Source: Actinomycetales bacterium
Lineage (GTDB): Bacteria; Actinomycetota; Actinomycetes; Mycobacteriales; Mycobacteriaceae
Assembly: GCA_012841845.1 (NCBI GenBank)
Contig: DUTZ01000254.1
Span: 1-9,622, forward strand
Reading direction: 5' to 3'
DNA length: 9,622 nucleotides
Each line of letters opens with the position of its first letter. The stretch's first letter is position 1. Of the stretch, positions 1 through 7,988 are shown piece by piece. Under the pieces are notes generated by a model, which did no database searches, was not told the DNA's origin, and saw only the letters and a program-made list of their open reading frames with translations. Position numbers and translations under genes: made by a program.

Positions 1-232
1 CGGCGACCTCCTCGGGGGAGGCGCCGTGCCGGATGCGGTCCTGGATCTCGCGGGGGCGCAGCGTGCCCGTCACCGGCGGCCGCGGCCCGGTGTCGGAGGG
101 CAGGTACTCGCCGCGGGCGGCGGCGCGGAGACGGTCGTCGAGCGGGAGGGCGAACTTCTCCCCGGTGTCCCGGATCTCGCACTCGACCACCGACGAGTCG
201 GTGTCCACCCCGACGATCCTCAGCTGCCGCAT
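1..232 (-). CDS. sepH: SepH-like cell-division regulator (DUF3071), N-terminal part
   Basis: Only the first 77 codons are inside the window; the gene runs off the left edge. The protein begins MRQLRIVGVDTDSS and continues with EKFALPLDDRLRAAARGEY (residues about 25-43), then a basic segment and REIQDRIRHGASPEEVA (61-77), which looks like the start of a helix-turn-helix. This N-terminal pattern matches the DUF3071 domain of actinobacterial SepH (M. tuberculosis Rv0883c), known to bind FtsZ and promote its assembly in the cytoplasm at the division site. The ATG is chosen because a strong GAGGAGG ribosome binding site lies 4 nt upstream (minus strand, 243-237). It follows serC on the same strand after a 138-nt gap, the same neighbour as in M. 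tuberculosis. The C-terminal FtsZ-binding part cannot be inspected here. Confidence 0.85.
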   Translation of the reverse strand, partial: MRQLRIVGVDTDSSVVECEIRDTGEKFALPLDDRLRAAARGEYLPSDTGPRPPVTGTLRPREIQDRIRHGASPEEVA

Positions 233-272
233 GCCGCCTCCTCGACTTCTCGTGGCCCCGCCGGCGGCGACT

Positions 273-289
273 CGGGTGACGCGCACCCG
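273..289. repeat. Inverted repeat CGGGTG-N5-CACCCG between serC and sepH
   Basis: A perfect 6-bp dyad with a 5-nt loop lies between the serC stop and the sepH start. On the minus-strand transcript it could be a modest terminator for serC or a hairpin in the sepH leader. No T tract follows. Function is inferred only from position. Confidence 0.3.
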
Positions 290-308
290 GGGCCGGGGCG
301 TTCCCCAC

Positions 309-314
309 ATGGTA
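309..314 (-). promoter_or_regulatory. Candidate -10 element for sepH
   Basis: The minus strand reads TACCAT, matching the actinobacterial TANNNT -10 pattern, and would start a transcript about 70 nt upstream of the sepH ATG. No convincing -35 hexamer is visible, and sepH may also be read through from serC. Confidence 0.25.
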
Positions 315-370
315 GGGCAGCACCCCGGTCCCGTCGCGGAGACGCGCGCAGCCGGGCGGCGCGGACGCGC

Positions 371-2229
<1,859 letters not shown>

Positions 2230-2297
2230 CCTGGACCGGTGTCCTTTCCGGGGGGTGCTCTCGGTGGGACGCGTCGAATCGGTGGCGACCAGCACGG

Positions 2298-2303
2298 TAA
2301 GGT
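2298..2303 (+). promoter_or_regulatory. Candidate -10 element of gltA
   Basis: TAAGGT fits TANNNT and would start gltA mRNA near 2310, giving a leader of about 90 nt before the GTG. The rest of the 172-nt pdxH-gltA gap holds a small GGGCC-N3-GGCCC dyad (2322-2334) and the possible GlxR half-sites listed separately. No good -35 is visible. Confidence 0.35.
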
Positions 2304-2318
2304 GTGCCACAGCGCACT
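2303..2318 (+). promoter_or_regulatory. Possible CRP-type (GlxR) operator upstream of gltA
   Basis: TGTGCCACAGCGCACT keeps the TGTG-N8-CAC skeleton of the CRP/GlxR consensus TGTGA-N6-TCACA but misses several inner bases. It overlaps the end of the candidate -10 region, a repressing position. GlxR control of gltA is known in Corynebacterium glutamicum; its presence here is inference. Confidence 0.2.
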
Positions 2319-2401
2319 CGTGGGCCGCGGGCCCCGAGGTGCACACTGGACATCGAGGCGGGACAGTCGCCGCCGGGACCAATCGTCGGAGAGGGAATCG
2401 C

Positions 2402-3691
2402 GTGACCGCAGGCTCGAACGGTTCGGACCGCAAGGCAACACTGTCGTACCCCGGTGGTGACCTGGAGCTCGACGTGGTCGATGCGACGTGCGGCAGTGAC
2501 GCCGTGCAGCTCGGCCCGCTCCTGTCCAAGACGGGGATGACGACCCTCGACGTGGGCTTCGTCAACACCTCCTCGTGCACCTCCTCCATCACCTACATCG
2601 ACGGCGGCGAGGGCATCCTGCGCCACCGCGGCTACCCGATCGACCAGCTCGCCGAGCACGCCTCGTTCCTCGAGGTGTCCTACCTGCTCATCTACGGCGA
2701 GGACCCGACCGAGGCCCAGCTCGCCGAGTTCACCGAGAAGGTCCTCGGCGAGACCGAGCTGCCCGGCCAGATGCTGCCGCTGCTGCAGGCCTTCCCGATC
2801 GACACCCACCCGATGCCGGTCCTGTCGGCCGGCGTGAGCCTGTTCGGCACCCACGGCGACGACCTGGACATCGACGACCCCAAGGCCGTCGATCTCGCCA
2901 CGGCCCGCCTTCTCGGCCGGGGCCCGACCCTCGCCGCCGCGATCGAGCGGATCCGCTCCGGCCAGGAGACCGTCGCCCCCGACACCTCGCTGGGCTACGT
3001 GGGCAACTTCCTGCGCATGATGTTCGGCCCCGAGTACGAGATCACCCCCGAGGTCGAGCGCGCCCTGGACATGCTCCTCGTGCTGCACGCCGACCACGAG
3101 CAGAACTGCTCCACCTCGACCGTCCGCATGGTCGGCTCGTCGGAGGCCCCGCTCTACGCCTCGATCACCGGCGGCATCAACGCCCTGTACGGCCCGCTGC
3201 ACGGCGGCGCCAACCAGGCCGTCCTCGAGATGCTCGAGCGCATCGAGTCGGAGGGCGGCGACGCCACCGACTACATGGACAAGGTCAAGAACAAGGTCGA
3301 CGGCGTCAAGCTCATGGGCTTCGGCCACCGCGTGTACAAGAGCTACGACCCGCGCGCGCAGATCGCCAAGAAGCACGCCCACGAGCTGCTCTCACACACG
3401 GACGACCCGCTGCTCGAGATCGCGCTCAAGCTCGAGGAGACGGCGCTGGCGGACGACTACTTCGTGGAGCGCAAGCTCTACCCGAACGTGGACTTCTACA
3501 CCGGCCTCATCTACCGCGCCATGGGCTTCCCCACGGAGATGTTCACCGTGCTGTTCGCCCTCGGCCGTATGCCCGGCTGGATCGCGCACTGGCGCGAGAT
3601 GCGCGAGGACCCCACCACCAAGATCAACCGCCCGCGCCAGGTCTACACCGGCCCGGCCGAGCGGACGTTCACCCCGATCGGCGAGCGCTGA
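2402..3691 (+). CDS. gltA: Citrate synthase, hexameric GltA type
   Basis: Citrate synthase condenses acetyl-CoA with oxaloacetate and opens the TCA cycle. From the GTG at 2402 the protein has 429 residues, essentially the length of E. coli GltA (427). GTG is chosen because GGAGAGGG lies about 6 nt upstream (2388-2395) and the product starts at the expected N-terminal small domain ([18 protein letters not shown]). The open frame extends upstream to 2255, but that part has no family resemblance. The catalytic residues are visible: H267 in GPLHGGAN, H309 in [13 protein letters not shown] and D364 in [26 protein letters not shown] (228-242) and PRQVYTGP near the C-terminus are also typical. fkbA follows 55 nt later on the same strand, the order seen in Corynebacterium. 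Confidence 0.96.
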   Translation: MTAGSNGSDRKATLSYPGGDLELDVVDATCGSDAVQLGPLLSKTGMTTLDVGFVNTSSCTSSITYIDGGEGILRHRGYPIDQLAEHASFLEVSYLLIYGEDPTEAQLAEFTEKVLGETELPGQMLPLLQAFPIDTHPMPVLSAGVSLFGTHGDDLDIDDPKAVDLATARLLGRGPTLAAAIERIRSGQETVAPDTSLGYVGNFLRMMFGPEYEITPEVERALDMLLVLHADHEQNCSTSTVRMVGSSEAPLYASITGGINALYGPLHGGANQAVLEMLERIESEGGDATDYMDKVKNKVDGVKLMGFGHRVYKSYDPRAQIAKKHAHELLSHTDDPLLEIALKLEETALADDYFVERKLYPNVDFYTGLIYRAMGFPTEMFTVLFALGRMPGWIAHWREMREDPTTKINRPRQVYTGPAERTFTPIGER

Positions 3692-3705
3692 CCGGCGCTG
3701 GTCAC

Positions 3706-3725
3706 CGCTGACGTACGCGTCGGCG
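3706..3725 (+). repeat. Hairpin with TACG loop between gltA and fkbA
   Basis: CGCTGACG and CGTCGGCG pair over 8 bp with one G-U pair, around a 4-nt TACG loop. It lies 14 nt after the gltA stop and before the fkbA ribosome binding site. It could be a partial terminator or an RNA stabiliser that sets different gltA and fkbA levels. There is no T tract. Confidence 0.4.
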
Positions 3726-3733
3726 CACCCCAG

Positions 3734-3739
3734 AAGGAG
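3734..3739 (+). promoter_or_regulatory. Ribosome binding site of fkbA
   Basis: AAGGAG lies 7 nt before the ATG at 3747, one of the clearest Shine-Dalgarno sequences in the window. It fixes the fkbA start. Confidence 0.75.
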
Positions 3740-3746
3740 TCACCGC

Positions 3747-4103
3747 ATGGACAAGCCCGAGATCGACATGCCGGAGGGCCCCGCGCCCACCGAACTCGTC
3801 ACCGAGGACCTCACGGTCGGCGACGGCGCGGAGGCGGTGGCCGGCGGCAACGTCACCGTGCACTACGTGGGCGTGGACTACGAGACGGGTGAGCAGTTCG
3901 ACTCCTCGTGGGACCGCGGCGAGTCCATCACCTTCCCGCTCAACGGCCTCATCCAGGGCTGGCAGGAGGGCATCCCGGGCATGAAGGTCGGCGGCCGCCG
4001 CCAGCTGGTGATCCCGCCGGACAAGGCCTACGGCACCTCCGTCGCGCTGCACCCGCTCGGCGGCAAGACCCTGGTCTTCGTCATCGACCTCCTCGACGCC
4101 TGA
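3747..4103 (+). CDS. fkbA: FKBP-type peptidyl-prolyl cis-trans isomerase
   Basis: This is a single-domain FKBP of 118 residues that catalyses cis-trans isomerisation of X-Pro bonds during protein folding. There is no signal peptide or membrane segment, so it is cytoplasmic. An acidic, proline-rich N-terminus (1-20) is followed by the FKBP core: NVTVHYVGVDYETGEQFDSS (35-54; includes Y40, F51 and D52 of the binding pocket), LIQGWQEGIPGMKVGGRRQL (68-87; W72 forms the pocket floor), VIPPDKAYG (88-96; Y95) and LVFVIDLLDA at the end. It lies 55 nt after gltA, in the same order as gltA-fkbA of Corynebacterium, so partial co-transcription is likely. A perfect 12-bp hairpin follows. Confidence 0.93.
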   Translation: MDKPEIDMPEGPAPTELVTEDLTVGDGAEAVAGGNVTVHYVGVDYETGEQFDSSWDRGESITFPLNGLIQGWQEGIPGMKVGGRRQLVIPPDKAYGTSVALHPLGGKTLVFVIDLLDA

Positions 4104-4143
4104 GCCGGCGCCCCGCGCACGTCGGCGGCATCCGTGCCGCCCA

Positions 4144-4177
4144 CTCGCCCCGCACCCCTCCCGGAGTGCGGGGCGAG
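4144..4177. terminator. Bidirectional terminator hairpin between fkbA and prpE
   Basis: CTCGCCCCGCAC and GTGCGGGGCGAG form a perfect 12-bp stem around a 10-nt loop. It sits in the 102-nt gap between the converging fkbA and prpE stop codons and can serve both strands. No U tract follows, which is common for actinobacterial terminators. Confidence 0.75.
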
Positions 4178-4205
4178 CGTGGATTTGGCCGGGCGCCCGG
4201 GGCGG

Positions 4206-6107
4206 CTAGCCCTGCTGCCGCAGGAAGGGCGTGAGGTCCTCCAGCACCTGCGGGTCCTCGATCGTCGACGGCACGGGCACGTTCTCCTGGCCGTCGGCGA
4301 TCTGCCGCATGGTCTTGCGCAGGATCTTGCCCGAGCGGGTCTTGGGTAGGCCCTGGACCACGGTGCAGTCGCGGAACGTGGCGACGGCGCCGATCTCGTC
4401 GCGGACCATCGTCACGAGCTCTGCCCGCAGTTCGTCGGGGTCGCGGACCTCGCCGGCCTTGAGTACCACGTAGCCGACGGGCCGCTGGCCCTTGAGCTCG
4501 TCGCGCACGCCGATCACGGCGGCCTCGGCGACGGCCGGGTGCTTGGCGATGACGGCCTCCATCGAGCCGGTGGACAGGCGGTGGCCGGCGACGTTGATGA
4601 CGTCGTCGGTCCGGCCCATGACGTAGACGTAGCCGTCGTCGTCGATGTACCCGCCGTCGCCGGTCGAGTAGTAGCCGTCGAAGACGGACATGTAGGAGGA
4701 GACGAACCGCTCGTCGTCCTCCCACAGGCCGAGCAGGGTGCCGGGAGCCATGGGGAGTCTGACGGCGAGGTTGCCCTCTTCGCCGGCGGGCAGCTGGTTG
4801 CCCTCGCCGTCGAGCACGTGCAGCTCGTAGCCGGGCACGGGGACGGTGGGGGAGCCGGCCTTGATGGGCATGGGGTCCAGGCCGCGCAGGTTGGAGGCGA
4901 TGGGCCAGCCGGTCTCGGTCTGCCACCAGTTGTCCACCACGGGCTTGCCGAGCTTGTCGGTGGCCCACTGGTACGTCTCCGGGTCGAGGCGCTCGCCGGC
5001 GCAGAACAGGGTGTGCATGGCCGACAGGTCGTACTTGCCGATCTCCTCGCCGTTCGGGTCCTCCTTGCGGACCGCGCGGACGGCGGTGGGGGCGGTGAAC
5101 AGGGCGACGGCCTTGTGCTCGGAGGCCACGCGCCAGAAGGCCCCGGCGTCGGGGGTGCCGACGGGCTTGCCCTCGTAGATGATCGACGTGGCGCCGACGA
5201 GCAGGGGCGCGTAAATGATGTACGAGTGGCCCACGACCCAGCCGACGTCGGAGGCCGACCACCACACGTCGCCCGGCTTGACGCCGTAGACGTTCCACAT
5301 GGACCAGGTCAGCGCGACGGCGTGGCCGCCGTTGTCGCGGACCACGCCCTTGGGCATGCCCGTGGTGCCGGAGGTGTACAGGATGTACAGCGGGTCGTTG
5401 GCGTTCACCGGGACCGGCCCGGCGGGCTCGGCGGTGGCGACGGCCTCGTCCCAGTCGGTCCACGTGGTGCCGGGGGTCTCGGGGAAGGCCTCGTCCGGGA
5501 ACTGGTCGGCGCGCGCGGCCACGAGCACGGCGGAGGGCTTGTGCTCGGTGAGCTGGAGGGCCTTGGAGACCATGGGGAAGTAGGGGATCTTGCGGCTGGG
5601 CTCGATGCCGCCGGTGGCGGTGACGACGACCTTGGGCCGCGCGTCGTCGATCCGGATGGCGAGCTCGGGGGCGGCGAACCCGCCGAACACCACGGAGTGC
5701 ACGGCACCGAGGCGGGCGCAGGCGAGCATGGCCACCGCGGCCCGCGGGATCATGGGCATGTAGATCACGACGCGGTCGCCCCTGCCCACGCCCTCGGCGC
5801 GTAGCGCGCCGGCGAACGCCTCGACCTGCTCGAGGAGCTGGGAGTAGGTGACCGACTCCTTGGTGCCGGTGACGGGGGAGTCGTAGATGTACGCCGCCTG
5901 GTCGCCGCGGCCGGCCTCGACGTGGCGGTCGATGCAGTTGTAGGAGGTGTTGAGCTCGCCGTCCGGGAACCACGTGTAGAACGGCGGCCGCGAGCCGTCG
6001 ACCGCGGTGGTGGGCGGGGTGGTCCAGTCGACGCCCTTGGCGGCCTCGAGCCAGAAGGCGTCCGGGTCCTCGATCGACTGGCGGTGGGCGGTGGCGTAGT
6101 CCGACAT
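4206..6107 (-). CDS. prpE: Propionyl-CoA/acetyl-CoA synthetase, PrpE type
   Basis: This is an AMP-forming acyl-CoA synthetase of 633 residues (PrpE is about 628, Acs about 652). It activates a short fatty acid with ATP to an acyl-AMP and then to acyl-CoA. Visible motifs are SVVFGGFAAPELAIRIDDA (138-156), the phosphate loop YTSGTTGMPKG (244-254), DNWWQTETGWPI (392-403), YYSTGDGGYIDDDGYVYVMG (479-498), the hinge GRTDDVINVAGHRL (498-511) and PKTRSGKILRK, whose K594 is the catalytic lysine that Pat-type acetyltransferases modify in this family. GVVRDNGGHAVAL after the phosphate loop and QTETGWPI favour PrpE over Acs, but substrate choice needs an assay. The start is set by GGAAGG 9 nt upstream. 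It is 38 nt downstream of accD3 on the same strand. The reading frame stays open far upstream of the ATG, but that part is a shadow of other genes. Confidence 0.88.
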   Translation of the reverse strand: MSDYATAHRQSIEDPDAFWLEAAKGVDWTTPPTTAVDGSRPPFYTWFPDGELNTSYNCIDRHVEAGRGDQAAYIYDSPVTGTKESVTYSQLLEQVEAFAGALRAEGVGRGDRVVIYMPMIPRAAVAMLACARLGAVHSVVFGGFAAPELAIRIDDARPKVVVTATGGIEPSRKIPYFPMVSKALQLTEHKPSAVLVAARADQFPDEAFPETPGTTWTDWDEAVATAEPAGPVPVNANDPLYILYTSGTTGMPKGVVRDNGGHAVALTWSMWNVYGVKPGDVWWSASDVGWVVGHSYIIYAPLLVGATSIIYEGKPVGTPDAGAFWRVASEHKAVALFTAPTAVRAVRKEDPNGEEIGKYDLSAMHTLFCAGERLDPETYQWATDKLGKPVVDNWWQTETGWPIASNLRGLDPMPIKAGSPTVPVPGYELHVLDGEGNQLPAGEEGNLAVRLPMAPGTLLGLWEDDERFVSSYMSVFDGYYSTGDGGYIDDDGYVYVMGRTDDVINVAGHRLSTGSMEAVIAKHPAVAEAAVIGVRDELKGQRPVGYVVLKAGEVRDPDELRAELVTMVRDEIGAVATFRDCTVVQGLPKTRSGKILRKTMRQIADGQENVPVPSTIEDPQVLEDLTPFLRQQG

Positions 6108-6116
6108 GCGGTGGTG

Positions 6117-6122
6117 CCTTCC
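6117..6122 (-). promoter_or_regulatory. Ribosome binding site of prpE
   Basis: The minus strand reads GGAAGG, 9 nt before the ATG at 6107. It lies in the 38-nt accD3-prpE gap, where no promoter hexamer or terminator is seen, so the two genes are probably one operon. Confidence 0.6.
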
Positions 6123-6145
6123 GTGCTCGCGTCCTGTGACGGGGT

Positions 6146-7672
6146 TCACTCTAGTGGCAGGCCGAGATGGCGGTACCTGGACATCCGCTCGGCGTACCTC
6201 CGCTCGGGGGGAAGCCGCCGGACCTCGATCAATGCCGAGGCCACGGCGTCGGCCATGCGGTCGCAGAAGGCGTCCGGTTCGTCGGCCGCGTCGGGCCGCT
6301 CGGGGACCACCACGTCGACGATCCCGGCCTCGTAGAGGTCGCCCGAGGTGACGCCCTGCGTCCGCGAGACGTCCGCGGCGCGGGTGGTGTCGCGGTAGAG
6401 GATCGCGCTCGCCCCCTCCGGCGGGAGCGGGGCGAGCCAGCCGTGGCGGGCGCACAGGACGCGGTCGGCGGGCAGCATCGCCAGCGCCGCGCCGCCGGTG
6501 CCCTGCCCGAGGATCACCGAGACGGTGGGGGTGGGCAGCGTGACCAGGTCGGACAGGCTGCGGGCGATCTCGCCGGCGAGGCCGCCCTCCTCGGCCTCCC
6601 GGGACAGCGCGGCGCCCTGGGTGTCGATGAGCAGCACGAGCGGGACGCCGATCTCGGCGGCGATGCGCATGCCGCGGCGGGCCGAGCGCAGCGCCGACGG
6701 CCCGAGGGGGCTGGTCTCGTGTTCGGCGTCGCGGTCCTGGGCCAGGACGACGGCGGACTGCCCGCGGAAGCGGGCGAGCGAGAGCAGGACCGAGCCGCTG
6801 TCCTCGCCCTGGCCGGTGCCGGACAGGCGGACCCGGTCGGTGGCGGTCCGGGAGAGGAAGGCGCGGGCGCCGGGGCGGTCGCGGCGGCGGGAGCGGGTGA
6901 TGGCGTCCCACGCGTCGGGCGGCGCGGAGTCGTCGGACTCCGGCTCGGGCACCGGCCCGTGGGGCGGTGTCGGCTCGCCCTCGGACGGCGGGTCCTGGCA
7001 CAGCACCCGCAGGGCGCTGGCGGTGAGGTCGCGGACCCCGTCGGGCGGCAGGACGCCGTCGATCATCCCGCGCTCGGCGAGGTTCTCCGAGACCTGGACG
7101 CCCTCGGGGAACGGGGCGTCGTACAGGGCCTCGTAGACGCGGGGGCCGAGGAAGCCGATGAGCGCGCCCGGCTCGGCCACCGCGACGTGGCCGAGGGAGC
7201 CCCACGAGGCGAAGACGCCGCCGGTCGTGGGGTGGCGCAGGTAGACGAGGTACGGCAGGCCGGCGGCCTTGTGGCCGGCGACGGCCGCGGAGATCTTGAC
7301 CATTTGCAGGAACGCGACCGTCCCCTCCTGCATGCGCGTGCCGCCGGAGGTGGGGGAGGCGAGGATCGGCAGGCGCTCGGCGGTGGCCCGCTCGATCGCC
7401 GAGACGATCCGCTCGGCGGCCGCGATGCCGATCGAGCCCGCGAGGAAGTCGAACTCGCATGCGATGAGCACCACGCGGCGCCCGTCGAGGGTGCCCTCGC
7501 CGGTGATCACGGACTCGTCCACGCCCGACTTCTCGGCCGCGCGCGCGAGGTCGTCGGCGTAGTCCGGGCTGGTCTCCACCTGGAGAGACCGGACGGGCTC
7601 GCCGTCCCACGACCGGAACGAGCCGCCGTCGAGGACGAGGTCGAGGATCTGCCGAGCGCCGGTGCGTGCCAT
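6146..7672 (-). CDS. accD3: Acyl-CoA carboxylase carboxyltransferase, fused beta and alpha domains (AccD3-like)
   Basis: This is the carboxyltransferase subunit of an acetyl/propionyl-CoA carboxylase, which moves CO2 from biotin on a separate carrier to acyl-CoA. The 508 residues hold two crotonase-like halves. The beta-type half includes EFDFLAGSIGIAAAERI (73-89), SPTSGGTRMQEG (106-117) and LRHPTTGGVFASWG (145-158). The alpha-type half includes RRGMRIAAEIGVPLVLLIDT with QGA (332-354) and GQGTGGAALAML (389-400); the GG pairs probably form the oxyanion holes. The halves are joined by an acidic, proline-rich linker (about 227-260). There is no N-terminal Cys4 zinc ribbon as in E. coli AccD. N-terminal LDGGSFRSWDGEP and divergence from echA6 match M. 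tuberculosis AccD3 (Rv0904c, 495 aa). The ATG follows a leaderless -10 hexamer. prpE lies downstream. Confidence 0.87.
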   Translation of the reverse strand: MARTGARQILDLVLDGGSFRSWDGEPVRSLQVETSPDYADDLARAAEKSGVDESVITGEGTLDGRRVVLIACEFDFLAGSIGIAAAERIVSAIERATAERLPILASPTSGGTRMQEGTVAFLQMVKISAAVAGHKAAGLPYLVYLRHPTTGGVFASWGSLGHVAVAEPGALIGFLGPRVYEALYDAPFPEGVQVSENLAERGMIDGVLPPDGVRDLTASALRVLCQDPPSEGEPTPPHGPVPEPESDDSAPPDAWDAITRSRRRDRPGARAFLSRTATDRVRLSGTGQGEDSGSVLLSLARFRGQSAVVLAQDRDAEHETSPLGPSALRSARRGMRIAAEIGVPLVLLIDTQGAALSREAEEGGLAGEIARSLSDLVTLPTPTVSVILGQGTGGAALAMLPADRVLCARHGWLAPLPPEGASAILYRDTTRAADVSRTQGVTSGDLYEAGIVDVVVPERPDAADEPDAFCDRMADAVASALIEVRRLPPERRYAERMSRYRHLGLPLE

Positions 7673-7678
7673 ACCGCG

Positions 7679-7684
7679 ATCCTA
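7679..7684 (-). promoter_or_regulatory. Leaderless -10 element of accD3
   Basis: The minus strand reads TAGGAT, then 6 nt, then the accD3 ATG at 7672, with no ribosome binding site. Transcription would start at or next to the start codon. The palindromic region of the divergent metallothionein promoter lies about 30-50 bp further upstream and could influence both directions. Confidence 0.55.
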
Positions 7685-7714
7685 CGGCGGCACACCCCGG
7701 GGCAGATGCGTAAT

Positions 7715-7733
7715 CATATGCGCATGCGCTAAT
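7715..7733. promoter_or_regulatory. Palindromic AT-rich operator candidate upstream of the metallothionein
   Basis: Between the possible -35 zone and the -10 lie overlapping dyads: CATATG (7715-7720), ATGCGCAT (7718-7725) and GCGCATGCGC (7720-7729). ATGCG also recurs at 7706, 7718 and 7724. Sitting inside the spacer and touching the -10, this is a typical place for a metal-responsive repressor of ArsR/SmtB kind or an MerR-type activator. No regulator gene is in the window, so the binding protein is unknown. Confidence 0.45.
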
Positions 7734-7735
7734 AT
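7730..7735 (+). promoter_or_regulatory. -10 element of the metallothionein gene
   Basis: TAATAT is the closest match to TATAAT in the window and predicts a start near 7742, giving a leader of about 40 nt. No good -35 is present 16-18 nt upstream (the sequence there is near TGCGTA), which suggests a regulated promoter. Confidence 0.55.
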
Positions 7736-7744
7736 GTAGGGAGG

Positions 7745-7761
7745 TGGGCCAGATCGGCCCA
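7745..7761 (+). repeat. Inverted repeat TGGGCC-N5-GGCCCA in the metallothionein leader
   Basis: A perfect 6-bp dyad with a 5-nt centre lies just after the predicted transcription start and 8 nt before the ribosome binding site. It could be a second operator or a hairpin at the 5' end of the mRNA. The sequence does not decide between them. Confidence 0.45.
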
Positions 7762-7768
7762 GTCCGAC

Positions 7769-7776
7769 GAGAGGAG
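7769..7776 (+). promoter_or_regulatory. Ribosome binding site of the metallothionein gene
   Basis: GAGAGGAG ends 6 nt before the ATG at 7783. It supports translation of this short ORF, and contrasts with the leaderless genes on both sides. Confidence 0.7.
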
Positions 7777-7782
7777 TCCGTC

Positions 7783-7914
7783 ATGGCCGAGAACAAGCCC
7801 TGCGGTTGCGGCCCGGAGTGCACCTGCGGTCCCGAGTGCGCCTGCTGCAAGACCGGCCTGTGCGGCGAGCACCAGACCTGCGACGTGGAGTGCGACTGCC
7901 ACCAGGCGGCCTGA
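7783..7914 (+). CDS. Small cysteine-rich metallothionein-like protein
   Basis: This 43-residue ORF has 11 cysteines (C7, 9, 13, 15, 19, 21, 22, 27, 33, 37, 39; one residue in four), two histidines (H30, H40) and no aromatic residues. The pattern is CxCx3CxCx3CxCCx4Cx5Cx3CxC, with CGPECTCGPECACC at residues 9-22 built from a repeated CGPECx unit. Such density of CxC pairs is the hallmark of metallothioneins, cytoplasmic proteins that bind Zn, Cd or Cu(I) in thiolate clusters. The ORF is real by several signs: strong ribosome binding site, consensus -10, 13-bp terminator, and translation in the frame that gives regular Cys spacing. It lies between divergent accD3 and echA6. It does not look like a copy of mycobacterial MymT, judged from memory. 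Which metal it binds cannot be read from the sequence. Confidence 0.82.
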   Translation: MAENKPCGCGPECTCGPECACCKTGLCGEHQTCDVECDCHQAA

Positions 7915-7933
7915 CGCCACGACCCGATCCGAA

Positions 7934-7963
7934 CGGGGCGCCGACCGAGTGGTCGGCGCCCCG
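7934..7963 (+). terminator. Terminator hairpin after the metallothionein gene
   Basis: CGGGGCGCCGACC and GGTCGGCGCCCCG form a perfect 13-bp stem with a 4-nt GAGT loop, starting 20 nt after the stop. It isolates the short metallothionein transcript from echA6, whose own -10 element follows 13 nt later. Confidence 0.8.
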
Positions 7964-7975
7964 GCGCGTCGGGGG

Positions 7976-7981
7976 TAATGT
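7976..7981 (+). promoter_or_regulatory. Leaderless -10 element of echA6
   Basis: TAATGT is followed by 7 nt and the echA6 ATG at 7989. No ribosome binding site is present. With the terminator just upstream, this shows that echA6 has its own promoter and a mRNA starting at or next to the ATG. Confidence 0.6.
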
Positions 7982-7988
7982 CGGCGTC

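Noticed and set aside
2233..2249. GGAC-CGGT-GTCC hairpin followed by TTTCC after pdxH, as a terminator
   Set aside because: The stem is only 4 bp, too weak to call.
2255..2401. N-terminal extension of gltA to 478 residues
   Set aside because: No citrate synthase similarity lies upstream of the GTG at 2402, which has a ribosome binding site. The extension covers the promoter region.
4539..5804. 421-codon plus-strand frame opposite prpE
   Set aside because: Its Gly/Val/His-rich product has no motif, while the opposite strand encodes a complete acyl-CoA synthetase.
6167..7732. 521-codon plus-strand frame
   Set aside because: It is the complement of accD3, which has clear carboxyltransferase motifs. 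The plus-strand product is low-complexity.
7729..7920. 63-codon minus-strand frame opposite the metallothionein
   Set aside because: The plus strand has the ribosome binding site, promoter, terminator and regular cysteine spacing. The minus product is Ala/Leu-rich without features.
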